NCBI GenBank assembly: GCA_910591455.2
Contig: OU342817.1
Location: forward strand, 14,209,915-14,273,914
Origin: Pholis gunnellus
Taxonomy: Eukaryota; Chordata; Actinopteri; Perciformes; Pholidae
Direction: 5' to 3'
DNA: 64,000 nt
Part shown: piece by piece, positions 63,626-64,000 of the stretch
How the letters are laid out: each line of letters begins with the position of its first letter
How positions within the stretch are numbered: position 1 is the first letter of the stretch
Position numbers and translations under genes: made by a program
The notes under the pieces: generated by a model
Database searches by the model: none
What the model saw: the letters and a program-made list of their open reading frames with translations, nothing else
Told to the model about the DNA's origin: nothing

Positions 63626-63641
63626 GGGGGGGGGGGGGGGG
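63626..63641. repeat. G homopolymer, 16 bp
   Basis: A run of G following GTGTGTG, likely length-variable. Confidence 0.95.
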
Positions 63642-64000
63642 CTGAAGGTAGCGCTCATACGCGCGAGCCGACTCCAAAATAGACACGAGAGCTGTCCACT
63701 CCTTGTGGTGCTGAAACCAGCCGAGAGGAGAACCCACTGGTTTCAACGCAATTCAGCGACAGACACATGTCGAAAAAATTGAATTAGATGCTAATTTCTC
63801 TAAATATGTGGATGACAAATTAGCTGCTGAATAATCCAGTTGTGTCCGTCATTTAAATGAAGAATCCGGGGAGCCGTACAGGCGGATATGTCTCCAGTGA
63901 GCATGCTTGAGGTTTTTTCGCACACTTGGCTCAAGGTGACATTCCATTACTGAGTGCATCGCATATACGCACACACACACTTACACGCGCGCGCATAGCC

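Larger units (their letters stand above)
62371..64000 (-). other. hcn2: hcn2 intron 1, 3' part
   Basis: It runs from the exon 2 acceptor to the window edge. I searched for the exon 1 C-terminal block expected just before FYWDF and did not find it, so exon 1 is further upstream. It contains a long (GT)n tract, a G homopolymer at 63626-63641 and short CA and GC dinucleotide runs near 63970-63995. Confidence 0.75.

Noticed and set aside
62381..64000. Possible hcn2 exon 1 in the last 1.6 kb
   Set aside because: No minus-strand frame carries the conserved N-terminal block that precedes S1, and no matching donor was found.

Overview
This window looks like nuclear DNA from a ray-finned fish, most likely a percomorph teleost. 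It has vertebrate spliced genes with GT-AG introns, many long (GT)n/(CA)n tracts, and interspersed repeats of types I recognise from percomorph genomes. No bacterial, viral or organellar gene organisation is visible. The species cannot be named from the sequence alone.

Layout. (1) 1-1906, plus strand: the last six coding exons of fzr1 (Cdh1), the WD40 activator of the anaphase-promoting complex, followed by a 3' UTR to about 3.2 kb. (2) 3.2-15.3 kb: mostly non-coding. It contains one candidate TATA-driven two-exon transcript (about 8.7-11.0 kb, plus strand) that I cannot assign to a family. (3) 15.3-22.5 kb, minus strand: a complete 239-residue spindlin-family histone reader in four coding exons, with a piggyBac-like MITE just 3' of its stop and three candidate non-coding first exons up to 22.4 kb. 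(4) 22.5-38.7 kb: a gene-poor interval of microsatellites and old repeats. (5) 40428-62370, minus strand: exons 2-8 of hcn2, a hyperpolarization-activated cyclic-nucleotide-gated channel. The exons measure 424, 162, 219, 147, 241, 165 and 950 (coding) bases, the sizes expected for vertebrate HCN genes. Exon 1 (the cytoplasmic N-terminus) lies beyond position 64000.

The genes do not form a functional unit: a cell-cycle ubiquitin-ligase activator, a chromatin reader and a pacemaker channel. fzr1 and hcn2 are both on human 19p13.3, so their proximity here is probably ancestral synteny. The hcn2 introns have collected transposon debris: a foldback MITE, an L2-type LINE 3' end, a hAT-like MITE, two copies of a TTAA-ended element, and three copies of another interspersed family that has a fourth copy at 28.7 kb.

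I found no new multi-gene system. The most useful items to test are the orphan TATA transcript, the alternative spindlin first exons, the piggyBac-like MITE in the spindlin 3' region, and the 82-bp (AC)n tract about 40 nt upstream of hcn2 exon 2. Family names for repeats come from recognition, not from a database search.
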